Below, piece by piece: positions 35,912 through 46,283 of a DNA stretch of 64,000 nucleotides. Position 1 is the stretch's first letter. Every line of letters begins with the position of its first letter. This DNA comes from Rhodovulum visakhapatnamense. Lineage in GTDB: Bacteria; Pseudomonadota; Alphaproteobacteria; Rhodobacterales; Rhodobacteraceae. Under the pieces are notes generated by a model. That model saw nothing but the letters and a program-made list of their open reading frames with translations, was not told the DNA's origin and searched no databases. The stretch is taken from assembly GCF_004365965.1 (NCBI RefSeq), contig NZ_SOEB01000006.1, positions 62,001-126,000 on the forward strand, in the 5' to 3' direction. Position numbers and translations under genes: made by a program.

Positions 35912-36796
35912 ATGCAAAGCAGACGCGCGACCTACCGCAGCCCCTGGCTGCCCTATCTCCTTCTTGCGCCTCAGCTTCTGATCACCTTCGTCTTCTTCCT
36001 CTGGCCCGCCGGTCAGGCCGTGCGGCAATCCTTCCTGCGCGAGGACCCGTTCGGGCTTTCCACGCGCTTCGTCGGGCTCGACAATTACACCCGGCTCTTT
36101 CACGACCCGGGCTATCTGAATTCCTTCAAGGTCACGCTGGTCTTCTCGGTCTCGGTCGCCGCGCTGTCGATCGGGCTGGCGCTGTTGCTGGCGGTGTCGG
36201 CCGACCGGGTGATCCGGGGCCATCGCGGCTATACCACGCTTCTGGTCTGGCCCTATGCGGTCGCGCCCGCCGTGGCAGGGGTGCTGTGGTGGTTCATGTT
36301 CAACCCGACCATCGGCATCCTGCCCTATCTGTTGGGCGGGCTGGGCTATGCCTGGGACGACCGCCTGAAGCCCGGCGACGCGATGATCCTCGTGGTGCTG
36401 GCCTCGGCCTGGAAGCAGATCAGCTACAATTTCCTCTTCTTCCTCGCAGGCCTGCAGGCGATCCCGCAAAGCCTGCGCGAGGCCGCGGCCATCGACGGGG
36501 CCGGGCCGGTCAAGCGCTTCGTGACCATCGTCTTTCCGCTCTTGTCGCCGACCACCTTCTTCCTGCTGGTCGTGAACATCACCTACACCATGTTCGAGAC
36601 CTTCGCGGTGATCGACGCCACCACCGGGGGCGGCCCGGCCCAGGCCACCAATATCCTCGTCTACAAGGTCTATCAGGACGGGTTCATCGGGCTGAACCTC
36701 GGGTCCTCGGCGGCGCAGTCGGTGGTGCTGATGGGGATCGTGATGGTCCTGACCTTCATCCAGTTCCGCTTCATCGAGCGGCGCGTGCAATACTGA
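35912..36796 (+). CDS. ugpA: Glycerol-3-phosphate-type ABC transporter permease
   Basis: Inner-membrane permease of the MalF type, 294 residues, with six hydrophobic segments. The cytoplasmic coupling motif that contacts the ATPase is seen as [20 protein letters not shown] at about residues 190-210. The N-terminus [20 protein letters not shown] is typical of UgpA. It starts 69 bases after ugpB and ends 10 bases before ugpE. Confidence 0.93.
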   Translation: MQSRRATYRSPWLPYLLLAPQLLITFVFFLWPAGQAVRQSFLREDPFGLSTRFVGLDNYTRLFHDPGYLNSFKVTLVFSVSVAALSIGLALLLAVSADRVIRGHRGYTTLLVWPYAVAPAVAGVLWWFMFNPTIGILPYLLGGLGYAWDDRLKPGDAMILVVLASAWKQISYNFLFFLAGLQAIPQSLREAAAIDGAGPVKRFVTIVFPLLSPTTFFLLVVNITYTMFETFAVIDATTGGGPAQATNILVYKVYQDGFIGLNLGSSAAQSVVLMGIVMVLTFIQFRFIERRVQY

Positions 36797-36806
36797 GAGG
36801 CCCGCC

Positions 36807-37655
36807 ATGGTCGAAAACCGTCCCGTCCTGACCGCGCTGGCCCATGCCGTCCTGATCCTTGGCGTGCTGGTCGTGGCCTTTCCGGTCTGGCTGGCCTTCG
36901 TCGCCTCGACCCATCCCTCGACCACCTTCCTGTCGGGGCTGGTGCCGCTTTGGCCGGGCGATCACTGGCGCGAAACCTACGGGCAGATGTTCGGCGCGGG
37001 GCTGTCGACCTCGGGCGCGCCGCCCCTGGGGCTGATGATGGGCAACAGCCTGATCATGGCGCTGTCCATCGCGCTGGGAAAGATCGCGATCTCGATCCTG
37101 TCGGCCTTCGCCATCGTCTTCTTCCGCTTTCCCTTCCGGCATCTGGCCTTCTGGCTGATCTTCGTGACGCTGATGCTGCCGGTCGAGGTGCGGATCGTGC
37201 CGACCTTCAAGGTGGTCGCCGATCTGGGGATGCTGAACAGCTATGCCGGGCTTGCGGTGCCGCTGATCGCCTCGGCGACGGCCACGTTCCTGTTCCGCCA
37301 GGTCTTCCTGACAATCCCAGACGAGCTGGTCGAAGCGGCCCGGATCGACGGCGCGGGTCCGCTGAAGTTCTTTCGCGACATCCTGCTGCCGCTCTCGCGC
37401 ACCAACATGGCGGCGCTTTTCGTGATCCTCTTCATCTATGGCTGGAACCAGTACATCTGGCCGCTGATCGTGACCACGGATGAAAGCCTTTACACCGTCG
37501 TGATGGGCATCAAGCGCATGGTCGACGTGGCCGATGCCGAACCGCAATGGAACTATGTGATGGCGACCGCGACGCTGGCGATGCTGCCGCCGGTGCTGGT
37601 CGTCGTCGCGATGCAGCGGCTCTTCGTGAAGGGCCTGATCGAGCAGGAGAAATAG
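36807..37655 (+). CDS. ugpE: Glycerol-3-phosphate-type ABC transporter permease
   Basis: Second permease (MalG type), 282 residues and six predicted membrane segments. The EAA coupling loop is ELVEAARIDGAGPLKFFRDI near residues 172-191, and WNQYIWPLIVTTDESLYTVV is typical of UgpE. The ATPase gene starts 3 bases after its stop, so the four genes are one operon. Confidence 0.93.
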   Translation: MVENRPVLTALAHAVLILGVLVVAFPVWLAFVASTHPSTTFLSGLVPLWPGDHWRETYGQMFGAGLSTSGAPPLGLMMGNSLIMALSIALGKIAISILSAFAIVFFRFPFRHLAFWLIFVTLMLPVEVRIVPTFKVVADLGMLNSYAGLAVPLIASATATFLFRQVFLTIPDELVEAARIDGAGPLKFFRDILLPLSRTNMAALFVILFIYGWNQYIWPLIVTTDESLYTVVMGIKRMVDVADAEPQWNYVMATATLAMLPPVLVVVAMQRLFVKGLIEQEK

Positions 37656-37658
37656 ACC

Positions 37659-38468
37659 ATGGCGGCCATCGAGCTTGAATCCCTCGGCAAGGTCTATCCC
37701 GGCGGCGTCGAGGCGGTGAAAGGCGTCGATCTGGTGATCGGCGACGGCGAATTCGTGGTGCTGGTCGGCCCCTCGGGCTGCGGAAAGTCGACGATCCTGC
37801 GGATGATCGCGGGGCTCGAGCGGGTCAGCCATGGCGAGATCCGCATCGGCGGGACCCGGGTGAACGAGCGCGAACCGGCCGAGCGCGACATCGCCATGGT
37901 GTTCCAGACCTATGCGCTTTACCCCCATATGAGCGTGCGGCAGAACCTGGCCTACGGGCTCCGGAACCGGCGGATGCCGAAGGCCGAGATCGCCCGCCGG
38001 ATCGCGACCGCCGCCCGCATCCTGCAACTGTCGGACCTGCTCGACCGCAAGCCGCGCGCGCTGTCGGGCGGGCAGCGCCAGCGGGTCGCGATGGGCCGGG
38101 CCATCGTGCGCGAACCGGCTGCGTTCCTGTTCGACGAGCCGCTGTCCAATCTCGACGCCAAGCTGCGCATCCACATGCGCGGCGAGATCAAGCAGCTGCA
38201 CCGGCGGCTGGGAACGACCTCGGTCTATGTCACCCACGATCAGCTCGAGGCGATGACGCTGGCTGACAGGCTGGTGGTGGTCAATGGCGGCCGGATCGAA
38301 CAGCAGGGCGCGCCGCTCGATCTGTACCGGCGCCCGGCCACGACCTTCGTGGCGGGGTTTCTGGGCGCGCCTGCGATGAACCTGTTCGACGCGACGGTCG
38401 AGGCGGGCGTGCTTCGGGTCGGCGACGCGGTGCTGGCCCCTGCGGTGGCGCATCCCGGGGGGCGGTGA
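37659..38468 (+). CDS. ugpC: Glycerol-3-phosphate-type ABC transporter ATPase (frameshifted)
   Basis: ATP-binding subunit. The catalytic half is complete: Walker [10 protein letters not shown] (residues 37-45), signature LSGGQRQR, Walker [13 protein letters not shown], and the switch His after [11 protein letters not shown]. The frame stops at residue 269, whereas UgpC is normally about 350 residues. The rest of the expected C-terminal regulatory domain continues in another frame directly afterwards. The break is at a run of six G (38457-38462): one more G would rejoin the frames as [15 protein letters not shown]. Either a real mutation or a homopolymer sequencing error. Confidence 0.9.
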   Translation: MAAIELESLGKVYPGGVEAVKGVDLVIGDGEFVVLVGPSGCGKSTILRMIAGLERVSHGEIRIGGTRVNEREPAERDIAMVFQTYALYPHMSVRQNLAYGLRNRRMPKAEIARRIATAARILQLSDLLDRKPRALSGGQRQRVAMGRAIVREPAAFLFDEPLSNLDAKLRIHMRGEIKQLHRRLGTTSVYVTHDQLEAMTLADRLVVVNGGRIEQQGAPLDLYRRPATTFVAGFLGAPAMNLFDATVEAGVLRVGDAVLAPAVAHPGGR

Positions 38469-38701
38469 CGGCGGGGCTTCGCCCCGAGGCGCTGCGGCTG
38501 TTGCCCGATCCGGGCGGCGCCTTCCCTCTCGACTATGTCGAGGAACTGGGGGGCGCGCGGCTGCTGCACGGCCGGATCGGCGGGCAGGCGGCTGTTGCCC
38601 AGACCGCGGCCGAGGCCCCGGTCGCCGACCGCATGGCGCTGGTGGCCGACCTCGCCGATCTGCACCTTTTCGATCCGGTGTCCGGGCGCCGGCTGGACTG
38701 A
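38465..38701 (+). pseudogene. Displaced C-terminal segment of ugpC
   Basis: 78 residues reading [17 protein letters not shown], then DYVEELGGARLLHGRIGG and DLADLHLFDPVSGRRLD, which is the TOBE-type regulatory domain that ends UgpC/MalK-type ATPases. It begins with a GTG overlapping the stop of the ATPase frame (GTGA), so translational coupling might still make it as a separate chain. The simplest reading is that it belongs to ugpC and is cut off by a single-base indel. Confidence 0.75.
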
Positions 38702-38717
38702 GGCGCACACCTGAGGC

Positions 38718-39194
38718 TCAGACCGGCAACACCGTCGTCGCCTTGATCTCTTCCATCGACAGCAAGGCCGTGACGTTGAAGATCCGCACGTCCGAGATCA
38801 GCGCCTGATAGAAGACGTCATAGGCGGTGGCATCGGCGACGCGGACCTTCAGGATATAGTCGATCTCGCCCGCCAGCCGGTGCGCTTCCAGCACCTCGGG
38901 GCGCTTCAGAAGCGCCTGCAGGAACCGCCTTTGCCAGTCGGCCTCGTGTTCCGAGGTCCGGATCAGCACGAAGAAGCAAGTCCCCCGGTCCAGCGCCTTC
39001 GGATCGACGATCACCGTCTGCTGCCGGATCACGCCCGCCTCGCGCATCTTGCGGATCCGGTTCCATACCGGCGTCTTGGACGACCCGACCTTGCGGGCGA
39101 TCTCGTCCAGCGACTGGCCGGAATCGGCTTGCAGCTCGCCCAGGATGCGCCGGTCGAGCGCGTCGAGCCTGTGCCGGGTCTGATCCTGCGCCAT
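38718..39194 (-). CDS. Lrp/AsnC-family transcriptional regulator
   Basis: A DNA-binding regulator of 158 residues. The start at 39194 follows CAGGAGG; the frame continues upstream without family-like sequence. The winged HTH is at about residues 10-60 ([22 protein letters not shown]), followed by an AsnC effector domain ([39 protein letters not shown]). It is divergent from the large oxoprolinase gene and convergent with the ugp operon end. An amino-acid-like effector and control of the oxoprolinase are plausible by position. Confidence 0.93.
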   Translation of the reverse strand: MAQDQTRHRLDALDRRILGELQADSGQSLDEIARKVGSSKTPVWNRIRKMREAGVIRQQTVIVDPKALDRGTCFFVLIRTSEHEADWQRRFLQALLKRPEVLEAHRLAGEIDYILKVRVADATAYDVFYQALISDVRIFNVTALLSMEEIKATTVLPV

Positions 39195-39363
39195 CGGGGC
39201 CTCCTGCGATCTGAACGTCAAGGATCGGAATATCTTCCCCAAGGCGCAAGGTGAATTTCCGATTCTTGAGGAAAAATGTCCGCCGCGGGATGCAGCCTTG
39301 ACCTCGGCCGGGCGGCCCGGACAAGGTGCCGCGACCAGGGGAACGGCGCAGGAGGGGGACGGT

Positions 39364-42300
39364 ATGGCGGGCGGCATGTGGGATTTCTGGATCGACCGGG
39401 GCGGCACCTTCACCGATCTGGTGGCGCGCGGGCCCGATGGCCGGCTGGTGACTCGCAAGCTCTTATCGGAAAACCCCGAACGCTATGCCGATGCAGCGGT
39501 GCAGGGCATCCGCGACCTGATGGACCTCGGCCCGGACGAGCCGCTGCCGCGAGGCGCCATCGGGGCGGTCCGGATGGGCACCACGGTCGCCACAAACGCG
39601 CTTCTGGAACGCAAGGGCGAACGGGTGCTGCTGCTGATTACCGAGGGTTTCGGCGATCTTCTGAGGATCGGCTATCAGGCGCGGCCCCGGCTTTTCGATC
39701 TCGATATCCGCCGTCCCGAGCTGCTTTATGAAGAAGTGGCCGAAATCCGCGAGCGGCTTGATGCCGAGGGCGAAGTGCTGGTGCCGCTTGACGAAGAGGC
39801 CGCCCGCAAGGCGCTGGAGGCGGCCCATGGCAAGGGCATCCGCGCCGTCGCCATCGCGCTGATGCACGGCTATCTGAACCCGGTCCACGAGGATCGTCTG
39901 GCTGAAATCGCCCGCGACATCGGGTTCACCCAGGTCTCCGTCAGCCATCGCGCCTCGCGTCTGATCAAGCTGGTCGGGCGCGGCGATACGACCGTGGTCG
40001 ATGCCTATCTCTCGCCGATCCTGCGCCGCTATGTCGACCGGGTGGCGGAGGCGCTCGATCTGGGGCAGGGGGGCTGCGAGCGGCTCTTGTTCATGCAGTC
40101 GAATGGCGGGCTGACCGATGCCGCGCTCTTTCAGGGCAAGGATGCAATCCTGTCGGGGCCCGCGGGCGGCATCGTCGGCATGGTCAGGACCGCCGAAGCC
40201 GCGGGGTTCGACCGGCTGATCGGCTTCGACATGGGCGGCACCTCGACCGATGTCAGCCATTACGCGGGCGCTTTCGAGCGCAGCTTTGAGACCGAGGTGG
40301 CGGGAGTGCGGATGCGCGCGCCGATGATGGACATCCACACCGTGGCGGCAGGCGGCGGGTCGATCTGCAAGTTCGAGGATGGCCGGTTCCAGGTCGGCCC
40401 CGAAAGTGCCGGTGCCGATCCCGGCCCGGCCTGCTACCGCCGCGGCGGGCCGCTGACCGTGACCGATTGCAACGTCATGCTGGGCAAGCTGACGCCCGCG
40501 CATTTTCCGGCCGTCTTCGGTCCCGGGGGCGATCAGCCGCTCGACGTTGCGGCGGTGCGCGAGAAGTTCGCGGCCCTTGCCCGCGAGGTCGCGGCCGAGA
40601 CCGGCACGCCCGAACGCAGCCCCGAGGACATGGCCGAGGGCTTCCTGCGCATCGCCGTCGACAACATGGCCAACGCCATCCGCAAGATCAGCGTGCAACG
40701 CGGCCATGACGTAACCGGCTACACGCTGCAGTGCTTTGGCGGGGCGGGCGGGCAGCATGCCTGTCTGGTGGCCGATGCGCTGGGCATGCGCCGGGTCTTC
40801 CTGCATCCCTTCGCCGGGGTGCTGTCGGCCTATGGCATGGGGCTGGCCGAGATCCGCGCGATGGAGGAAGGCCAGCTCGACCTGCCGCTGTCCGACACGG
40901 CCGGGGCCGAGGCGGCGCTGGCCGATCTGACCGCACGGGCCGAGGAGGCTGTCGCATGTCAGGGCGTGGCCAGGCGGGCGATCCGCAGGCTGGCCCGCGC
41001 GCATCTGCGCTATGAGGGCTCGCACCAGACGCTGGAGGTGCCCTTCGGCCCCGCTGCCGCGATGCAGGCCGATTTCGAAGAGGTCCACCGGGCGCGCTTT
41101 GGCTTTGCCTCGCCCGAGCGCGCGCTGATCGTCGACATGCTGGATGTGGAGGCCATCGGCGAGACCGGGGCGGCGCCTGCCGCCATGGCGCCCGAGGCCC
41201 GTGCGGAAATCGCCGACCGGGTGGCGGTGCATCTGGGCGGCGAAACCGTCGAGGTGCCGCTTTATGCCCGCGCCTCGCTGGGGGCGGGCACCCGGATCGA
41301 GGGGCCAGCCATCATCTCGGAACCGACCGGCACCGACATGGTCGAGCCGGGCTGGGCCGCCGAGGTCGATGGCCTGGGCAACCTGATCCTGACCCGCAGC
41401 GCCGCCGCCGGGCGCGCCCCCGCCATGGGGACCGAGGCCGATCCGGTGCTGCTCGAGGTGATGTCGAACCTCTTCATGTCGGTGGCCGATCAGATGGGGG
41501 CCACGCTTGCCAACACCTCCTGGTCGGTCAACATCAAGGAGCGGCTCGATTTTTCCTGCGCGATCTTCGATGCGCGGGGCGATCTTGTTGCCAATGCGCC
41601 GCATGTGCCGGTGCATCTGGGCTCGATGTCCGACTCGATCCGCACGGTGATGCGCGGCCATGCGGGCGCGATCCGGCCGGGCGACGCCTTCATGCTGAAC
41701 TCGCCCTATAACGGCGGCACCCACCTGCCCGACGTGACCGTGGTGACGCCGGTCTTTCTGGAGGGCGAGATCCTGTTCTGGCTGGGGTCGCGCGGGCATC
41801 ATGCCGATATCGGCGGGCGCACGCCGGGGTCTTCGCCGCCCGACTCGCGACGGATCGAGGAAGAAGGCGTGCTGATCGATAACCTGCGCCTTGTCGATGG
41901 CGGGCGGCTCCTGGAGGCCGAGGCCGAGGCGGTGTTGCGTTCGGGACCCTGGCCCTGCCGGAACGTCAGGCAGAACATGGCCGATCTGAAGGCCCAGGTC
42001 GCGGCCAACGAAACCGGGCGGCGCGCGCTGCTGGAGGTGGTCGACCGCTACGGCCGGGATGTGGTGGTCGCCTATATGGGCCATGTCCAGGACAATGCCG
42101 AGGAAAGCGTGCGGCGGGTGATCGGCACGCTGAAGGACGGGCAATTCCGCTATCCGATGGACCATGGCGCCGTGATCGAGGTCGCGGTGCGAGTGGATCG
42201 CAAGGCGCGCGAGGCGGTGATCGACTTCACCGGGACGAGCCCCCAGCACGAGGGCAACTACAACGCCCCCTTCGCGGTCTGCCGCGCGGTGGTGCTTTAT

Positions 42301-42960
42301 GTCTTCCGGACGATGGTGGGCGCCGACATCCCGCTGAACGAAGGCTGTCTCAAGCCGCTGCGGATCATCGCGCCCGAGGGCTGCCTGCTCAACCCGGCCT
42401 ATCCGGCCGCAGTGATCGCGGGCAATACCGAGGTCAGCCAGGCCGCCTGCAACGCGCTTTACGGTGCGCTGGGCGTCGTCGCGGGCAGCCAGGCGACGAT
42501 GAACAATTTCGTCTGGGGAAATGACCGGTTCCAGAATTATGAAACCATCGCGGGCGGCACCGGGGCGGGGCCGGGCTTTGCCGGATGCGATGCGGTGCAG
42601 AGCCATATGACGAACACCCGGATGACCGACCCCGAAGTGCTGGAACGGCGGTTTCCGGTAAGGCTCGAGTCCTTCTCGATCCGCAAGGGCTCGGGCGGTG
42701 CGGGCCGCTGGGCGGGCGGTGAGGGCGCGATCCGGCGGTTGAGATTTCTCGAGCCGGTGACGGTGACGACGCTCTGTTCCCACCGCCGCATTCCGCCCTT
42801 TGGCGCGGCCGGGGGCGGCGATGGGGCGGTCGGCGAGAACTGGGTCGAATGGGCAGATGGCCGGCGCGAGCGGCGGGCGGGCAATGACGAGGTCGCGCTC
42901 GAGGCCGGGACGCTCTTCGAGATCCGCACTCCCGGCGGCGGGGGCTGGGGACGTCCCTGA
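39364..42960 (+). CDS. 5-oxoprolinase / hydantoinase A-B fusion
   Basis: An ATP-dependent hydrolase of 1198 residues with both hydantoinase halves in one chain, the form of eukaryotic-type 5-oxoprolinase (OplA). The HyuA half starts with the phosphate-binding loop [15 protein letters not shown] and has [13 protein letters not shown] near residue 290. The HyuB half begins near residue 690 ([20 protein letters not shown]) and has [16 protein letters not shown] and [11 protein letters not shown]. It would open 5-oxo-L-proline to glutamate, but related enzymes act on hydantoins. The start follows GGAGGGGG. No glutathione genes are near. Confidence 0.9.
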   Translation: MAGGMWDFWIDRGGTFTDLVARGPDGRLVTRKLLSENPERYADAAVQGIRDLMDLGPDEPLPRGAIGAVRMGTTVATNALLERKGERVLLLITEGFGDLLRIGYQARPRLFDLDIRRPELLYEEVAEIRERLDAEGEVLVPLDEEAARKALEAAHGKGIRAVAIALMHGYLNPVHEDRLAEIARDIGFTQVSVSHRASRLIKLVGRGDTTVVDAYLSPILRRYVDRVAEALDLGQGGCERLLFMQSNGGLTDAALFQGKDAILSGPAGGIVGMVRTAEAAGFDRLIGFDMGGTSTDVSHYAGAFERSFETEVAGVRMRAPMMDIHTVAAGGGSICKFEDGRFQVGPESAGADPGPACYRRGGPLTVTDCNVMLGKLTPAHFPAVFGPGGDQPLDVAAVREKFAALAREVAAETGTPERSPEDMAEGFLRIAVDNMANAIRKISVQRGHDVTGYTLQCFGGAGGQHACLVADALGMRRVFLHPFAGVLSAYGMGLAEIRAMEEGQLDLPLSDTAGAEAALADLTARAEEAVACQGVARRAIRRLARAHLRYEGSHQTLEVPFGPAAAMQADFEEVHRARFGFASPERALIVDMLDVEAIGETGAAPAAMAPEARAEIADRVAVHLGGETVEVPLYARASLGAGTRIEGPAIISEPTGTDMVEPGWAAEVDGLGNLILTRSAAAGRAPAMGTEADPVLLEVMSNLFMSVADQMGATLANTSWSVNIKERLDFSCAIFDARGDLVANAPHVPVHLGSMSDSIRTVMRGHAGAIRPGDAFMLNSPYNGGTHLPDVTVVTPVFLEGEILFWLGSRGHHADIGGRTPGSSPPDSRRIEEEGVLIDNLRLVDGGRLLEAEAEAVLRSGPWPCRNVRQNMADLKAQVAANETGRRALLEVVDRYGRDVVVAYMGHVQDNAEESVRRVIGTLKDGQFRYPMDHGAVIEVAVRVDRKAREAVIDFTGTSPQHEGNYNAPFAVCRAVVLYVFRTMVGADIPLNEGCLKPLRIIAPEGCLLNPAYPAAVIAGNTEVSQAACNALYGALGVVAGSQATMNNFVWGNDRFQNYETIAGGTGAGPGFAGCDAVQSHMTNTRMTDPEVLERRFPVRLESFSIRKGSGGAGRWAGGEGAIRRLRFLEPVTVTTLCSHRRIPPFGAAGGGDGAVGENWVEWADGRRERRAGNDEVALEAGTLFEIRTPGGGGWGRP

Positions 42961-42971
42961 CCGCCCGGCCC

Positions 42972-42996
42972 CGAGTTTTCGCAGAAAACTCGTTTT
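42972..42996 (+). terminator. Terminator of the oxoprolinase gene
   Basis: A perfect 9-bp stem (CGAGTTTTC / GAAAACTCG) with a 3-nt loop is followed by TTTT, 11 bases after the stop codon. A good intrinsic terminator on the plus strand. Confidence 0.8.
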
Positions 42997-43007
42997 CTCC
43001 CGGGCCC

Positions 43008-43032
43008 GAAAAATCCGCTACGCGGATTTTTC
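43008..43032. terminator. Palindromic hairpin at the 3' end of bhcR
   Basis: A perfect 11-bp stem (GAAAAATCCGC / GCGGATTTTTC) around a 3-nt loop that includes part of the bhcR stop codon (TAG on the minus strand, 43018-43020). The T-rich arm could give termination of bhcR or of leakage from the oxoprolinase side. It has the same design as the hairpins at 42972 and 47473. Confidence 0.55.
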
Positions 43033-43857
43033 CCCCGCAGTCGGAAAACCCACCGTGCCGCCGATTGCGGCCGTGACCTGATCCGCAGCCGCGCGGACAT
43101 CGGTCCCGATCCGCGCCGCGGCCTCCAGCGGGATCCGGAACGCGGGTCCCGAAACCGACAACCCCGCCACCGGCTCGCCATGGGCGTTGAAGATCGGTGC
43201 CGCGATGCAGCGCATGCCGTCGGCGCGTTCCTGATCGTCGATGGCATAGCCGCGTGCCCGGGTCCGGGCCAGATCCTCGCCCAGTGCCGCCTCGTCGGTG
43301 ATCGACAGCGGCGTGAAGCCCGGCAGTCCCTTCGATTTCAGGATCGCCGCGACCCGGACGGGCGGCAGATGCGCCAGCAGCGCCTTGCCGATCCCCGAGG
43401 TATGCATCGGCCCGCGCGTCCCCGGCGGAAAAAAAGCCCGGATCGCCTCATGGGTTTCGACCTGGGTCAGGAACAGCACCTCGTCACGATCCTCGACCCC
43501 CAGATTGGCGGTCTCGCCGGTGGCCCGCATCAGCGCCTGCATCGCCGCCCGGGACCGCTCGGCGACATTGGTGCGCCGCAGAAAGCCCGACCCGATCCGG
43601 AATGCGCCGGGCCCGACATGCCAGCGCTGCGCCTCGTCTTCCAGTTCCACGATGTCGTGCCCCTGCAGCGTGATCAGCACCCGGTAGACAGTGGCCGGGC
43701 TCTGGTCGGTCAGCGCGGCCAGTTCCGAAAGCGTCAGCCCCTTCGTTTCGCTCAGCGCCGCCAGCAGTCCCATCGCCCGGTCGAGCGCGCGGACCGTGTT
43801 CTGCTCGGTCTTGTCGTGAAAGGCGCGCGGGCGGCCGCGCAGGCGGGGCTGGGTCAT
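43018..43857 (-). CDS. bhcR: IclR-family regulator of the beta-hydroxyaspartate cycle
   Basis: Probable activator/repressor of the bhc genes; in Paracoccus the orthologue responds to glyoxylate. 279 residues: an IclR HTH at about 20-80 (TVRALDRAMGLLAALSETKG, LTDQSPATVYRVLITLQ) and an effector domain with GPMHTSGIGKALLAHLP and the family signature YAIDDQERADGMRCIAAPIF. The basic N-terminus RLRGRPRAFHDKTEQN is typical of this subgroup. Its divergent position to bhcA, with AT-rich palindromes between, supports the name. Confidence 0.88.
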   Translation of the reverse strand: MTQPRLRGRPRAFHDKTEQNTVRALDRAMGLLAALSETKGLTLSELAALTDQSPATVYRVLITLQGHDIVELEDEAQRWHVGPGAFRIGSGFLRRTNVAERSRAAMQALMRATGETANLGVEDRDEVLFLTQVETHEAIRAFFPPGTRGPMHTSGIGKALLAHLPPVRVAAILKSKGLPGFTPLSITDEAALGEDLARTRARGYAIDDQERADGMRCIAAPIFNAHGEPVAGLSVSGPAFRIPLEAAARIGTDVRAAADQVTAAIGGTVGFPTAGEKSA

Positions 43858-43882
43858 CCGAATCGTTCCTTCGCGTTGAAAG

Positions 43883-43976
43883 TGAAATGTTTTTTCAAAA
43901 TATGAGGCACGATAAACACATTGATAATTCGATACTTTATCGCATTTTTCGCCTTGCGGAAAAGCTTTTCAGAAAA
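43883..43976. promoter_or_regulatory. Palindrome cluster between bhcR and bhcA (operator candidates)
   Basis: The 178-base divergent region is AT-rich against the GC-rich background. Three dyads are seen: TGAAATGTTTTTTCA (43883-43897, 5-bp arms), CGATACTTTATCG (43930-43942, 5-bp arms) and GAAAAGCTTTTC (43959-43970, perfect), the last overlapping TTTTCAGAAAA (43966-43976). BhcR and RNA polymerase probably bind here. Which dyad is the operator cannot be decided from one sequence. Confidence 0.55.
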
Positions 43977-44035
43977 AATTGCGCCGCAGCGCAACCGGGC
44001 GCTATCCGTTGGGATGCCAGATGAAGGACCGCCCG

Positions 44036-45214
44036 ATGCACGCCTTGAACCCCGTCTTCCTGCCCGGCCCGACCAACCTGCCCGAGTCCCTGCGCCGGGC
44101 CTGCGACATTCCCACGATGGATCACCGCTCGGCCGCTTTCGGGCCGATCCTCGCCTCCGCCATGGCCGGAGTGAAGCAGGTGCTGCACCTGTCCGAAGGC
44201 GAGGTCGCGATCTTTCCCGCGACCGGGACCGGAGGCTGGGAAGCCGCCATCACCAACACGCTCCGGCCCGGCGACAAGGTTCTGGCCGCCCGCCATGGCA
44301 TGTTCTCGCGGAAATGGATCGACCTCTGCCAGCGCCACGGGCTCGACGTCGAGATCGTCGAGCGCCCCTGGGGCGAGGGCGTGCCGGTCGAGGCTTTCGC
44401 CGCGGCACTGGCGGCCGACAAGTCCCATGAGATCCGCGCCGTTCTCGTCACCCATAACGAGACCGCGACCGGCGTGACCTCGGATGTCGCGGCCGTGCGC
44501 GCGGTCATGACCGCGGCCAGGCACCCTGCGCTATTGATGGTCGATGGCGTCAGCTCGATCGGGTCGATCGACTTCCGGATGGATGCCTGGGGCGTCGATC
44601 TGGCGGTGACCGGCTCGCAGAAGGGCTTCATGCTGCCCGCGGGACTTGCCATCGTCGGGATCGGCCCGAAAGCCCTGGCGGCGATGGAAACCGCCGGACT
44701 GCCGCGCTGTTTCTTCGACATCCGCGACATGCTGGGCGGCAACTATCCCTATACGCCGCCGGTCGGGCTGATCAACGGACTGGCGGTGTCGACCGGCCTG
44801 TTGCTTGAGGAAGGCATGGAGAACGTGCGCGCCCGCCATCACCGCATCGCCAAGGGCGTGCGCCGCGCGGTCGCCGCCTGGGGCATGACGACCTGCGCGG
44901 CCCGGCCCGAGCTTTGCTCGGACACGGTGACGGCCATCGTCACGCCTGACGGGGTCGATGCGGGCCGGATCGTGCGCCATGCGGCCGAGGCCTATGGCGT
45001 GGCCTTCGGCGGGGGCTTGGGCGAGGTCGCGGGCAAGGTGTTCCGGATCGGCCATCTGGGTCTGATGAGCGACGTGATGGCGCTGTCGGGCATCGCCACC
45101 GCCGAAATGGCCATGACCGATCTTGGCCTGCCCGTTCGGCTTGGCAGCGGCGTTGCCGCCGCCCAGGAGCATTATCGCAACAGCAAGACCGCGCCCGTGC
45201 GGGCGGCGGCGTGA
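44036..45214 (+). CDS. bhcA: L-aspartate-glyoxylate aminotransferase
   Basis: First enzyme of the beta-hydroxyaspartate cycle: aminates glyoxylate to glycine using aspartate-derived amino groups. A class V PLP aminotransferase of 392 residues. The ATG at 44036 is preferred because AAGGA is 7 bases upstream; an in-frame ATG at 44021 is less well spaced. FLPGPTNLPESLRRACDIPT at the N-terminus and PATGTGGWEAAITNTL bind the phosphate; the PLP lysine is K196 in TGSQKGFMLPAGLAIV. It starts the bhcABCD run; bhcB begins 7 bases after its stop. Confidence 0.92.
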   Translation: MHALNPVFLPGPTNLPESLRRACDIPTMDHRSAAFGPILASAMAGVKQVLHLSEGEVAIFPATGTGGWEAAITNTLRPGDKVLAARHGMFSRKWIDLCQRHGLDVEIVERPWGEGVPVEAFAAALAADKSHEIRAVLVTHNETATGVTSDVAAVRAVMTAARHPALLMVDGVSSIGSIDFRMDAWGVDLAVTGSQKGFMLPAGLAIVGIGPKALAAMETAGLPRCFFDIRDMLGGNYPYTPPVGLINGLAVSTGLLLEEGMENVRARHHRIAKGVRRAVAAWGMTTCAARPELCSDTVTAIVTPDGVDAGRIVRHAAEAYGVAFGGGLGEVAGKVFRIGHLGLMSDVMALSGIATAEMAMTDLGLPVRLGSGVAAAQEHYRNSKTAPVRAAA

Positions 45215-45221
45215 GGATGCC

Positions 45222-46190
45222 ATGAAGGATCACGGACCCCTCTATATTCCGACCTATGACGACGTGATCCGCGCCCATGAGCGGATCGCCCCCTACATCC
45301 ACCGCACGCCGGTCCTGACTTCGTCCTGCATCGACGGCATGGCGGGGGCCTCGCTCTTCTTCAAATGCGAGAATTTCCAGAAGGCCGGCGCCTTCAAGGT
45401 GCGCGGTGCCTGCAACGCGGTCTTCGGGCTCGATGACGAGAGGGCGGCAAAGGGGGTTGCCACCCATTCCTCGGGCAACCATGCACTGTCGCTGTCTTAC
45501 GCGGCGGGCCGCCGGGGCATTCCCTGCCATGTGGTGATGCCGCGCACGGCGCCGCAGGCCAAGAAGGACGCGGTGCGCGGCTATGGCGGCGAGATCACCG
45601 AATGCGACCCCTCGACCAGTTCGCGCGAGGCGGTCTTTGCCGAGGTCGAGGTCCGGACCGGCGCCGAATTCGTCCATCCCTACAATGACTGGCGGGTGAT
45701 CGCCGGGCAGGGCACCTGCGCGCGCGAGCTGAACGACCAGATCCGCGATCTCGATGCGGTGATCGCGCCCATCGGCGGCGGCGGGATGGTGTCCGGGACC
45801 TGCCTGACCCTGTCGAGCCTCGCGCCGCATATCGAAATCTATGCCGCCGAACCCGAGCAGGCCGATGACGCCTATCGCAGCTTCAGGGCGGGCCATATCG
45901 TCGCCGACGACGCGCCCGAAACGGTGGCCGACGGGCTGAAGGTGCCGCTGAAGGATCTGACCTGGCATTTCGTTTCGTCGAACGTGACCGATATCCTGAC
46001 CGTTTCGGAGGCCGAGATCGTCGAGGCGATGAAGCTGATCTGGAAGCGGATGAAGATCGTGATGGAGCCGAGCTCGGCGGTGCCTTTGGCGGCGGTGCTG
46101 AAGAACCGCGAGGTTTTCGCGGGCAAACGCGTGGGCGTGATCGTGACCGGCGGCAATGTCGATCTCGACCGTCTGCCCTGGACGGTCTGA
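45222..46190 (+). CDS. bhcB: Beta-hydroxyaspartate dehydratase
   Basis: Removes water from erythro-beta-hydroxyaspartate to give iminosuccinate. A fold-type II PLP enzyme related to threonine dehydratase and serine racemase, 322 residues. The PLP lysine is K59 in QKAGAFKVRGA, the tetraglycine phosphate loop is IGGGGMVSGTCL, and SSGNHALSLSYAA follows the lysine as in the family. The C-terminal ACT domain of biosynthetic threonine dehydratases is absent. Alone it could be called serine/threonine dehydratase; the neighbours decide the name. Confidence 0.92.
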   Translation: MKDHGPLYIPTYDDVIRAHERIAPYIHRTPVLTSSCIDGMAGASLFFKCENFQKAGAFKVRGACNAVFGLDDERAAKGVATHSSGNHALSLSYAAGRRGIPCHVVMPRTAPQAKKDAVRGYGGEITECDPSTSSREAVFAEVEVRTGAEFVHPYNDWRVIAGQGTCARELNDQIRDLDAVIAPIGGGGMVSGTCLTLSSLAPHIEIYAAEPEQADDAYRSFRAGHIVADDAPETVADGLKVPLKDLTWHFVSSNVTDILTVSEAEIVEAMKLIWKRMKIVMEPSSAVPLAAVLKNREVFAGKRVGVIVTGGNVDLDRLPWTV

Positions 46191-46283
46191 GCCGCGCCGC
46201 AAGGCAGGACGTGACGACGCGCCTCGGGCGCGGAACGGGAAACACGGCGCGCGCGGCGCGTCTCGAAAGCTGGGAGAAATGCG

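Noticed and set aside
39463-42783. 1106-codon open frame antisense to the oxoprolinase
   Set aside because: Shadow of a real gene; low-information His/Asp/Arg composition.
39364-42960. The oxoprolinase as a fifth enzyme of the bhc cluster
   Set aside because: It is on the far side of bhcR, is closed by its own terminator and has its own divergent Lrp regulator; the known cycle does not need it.
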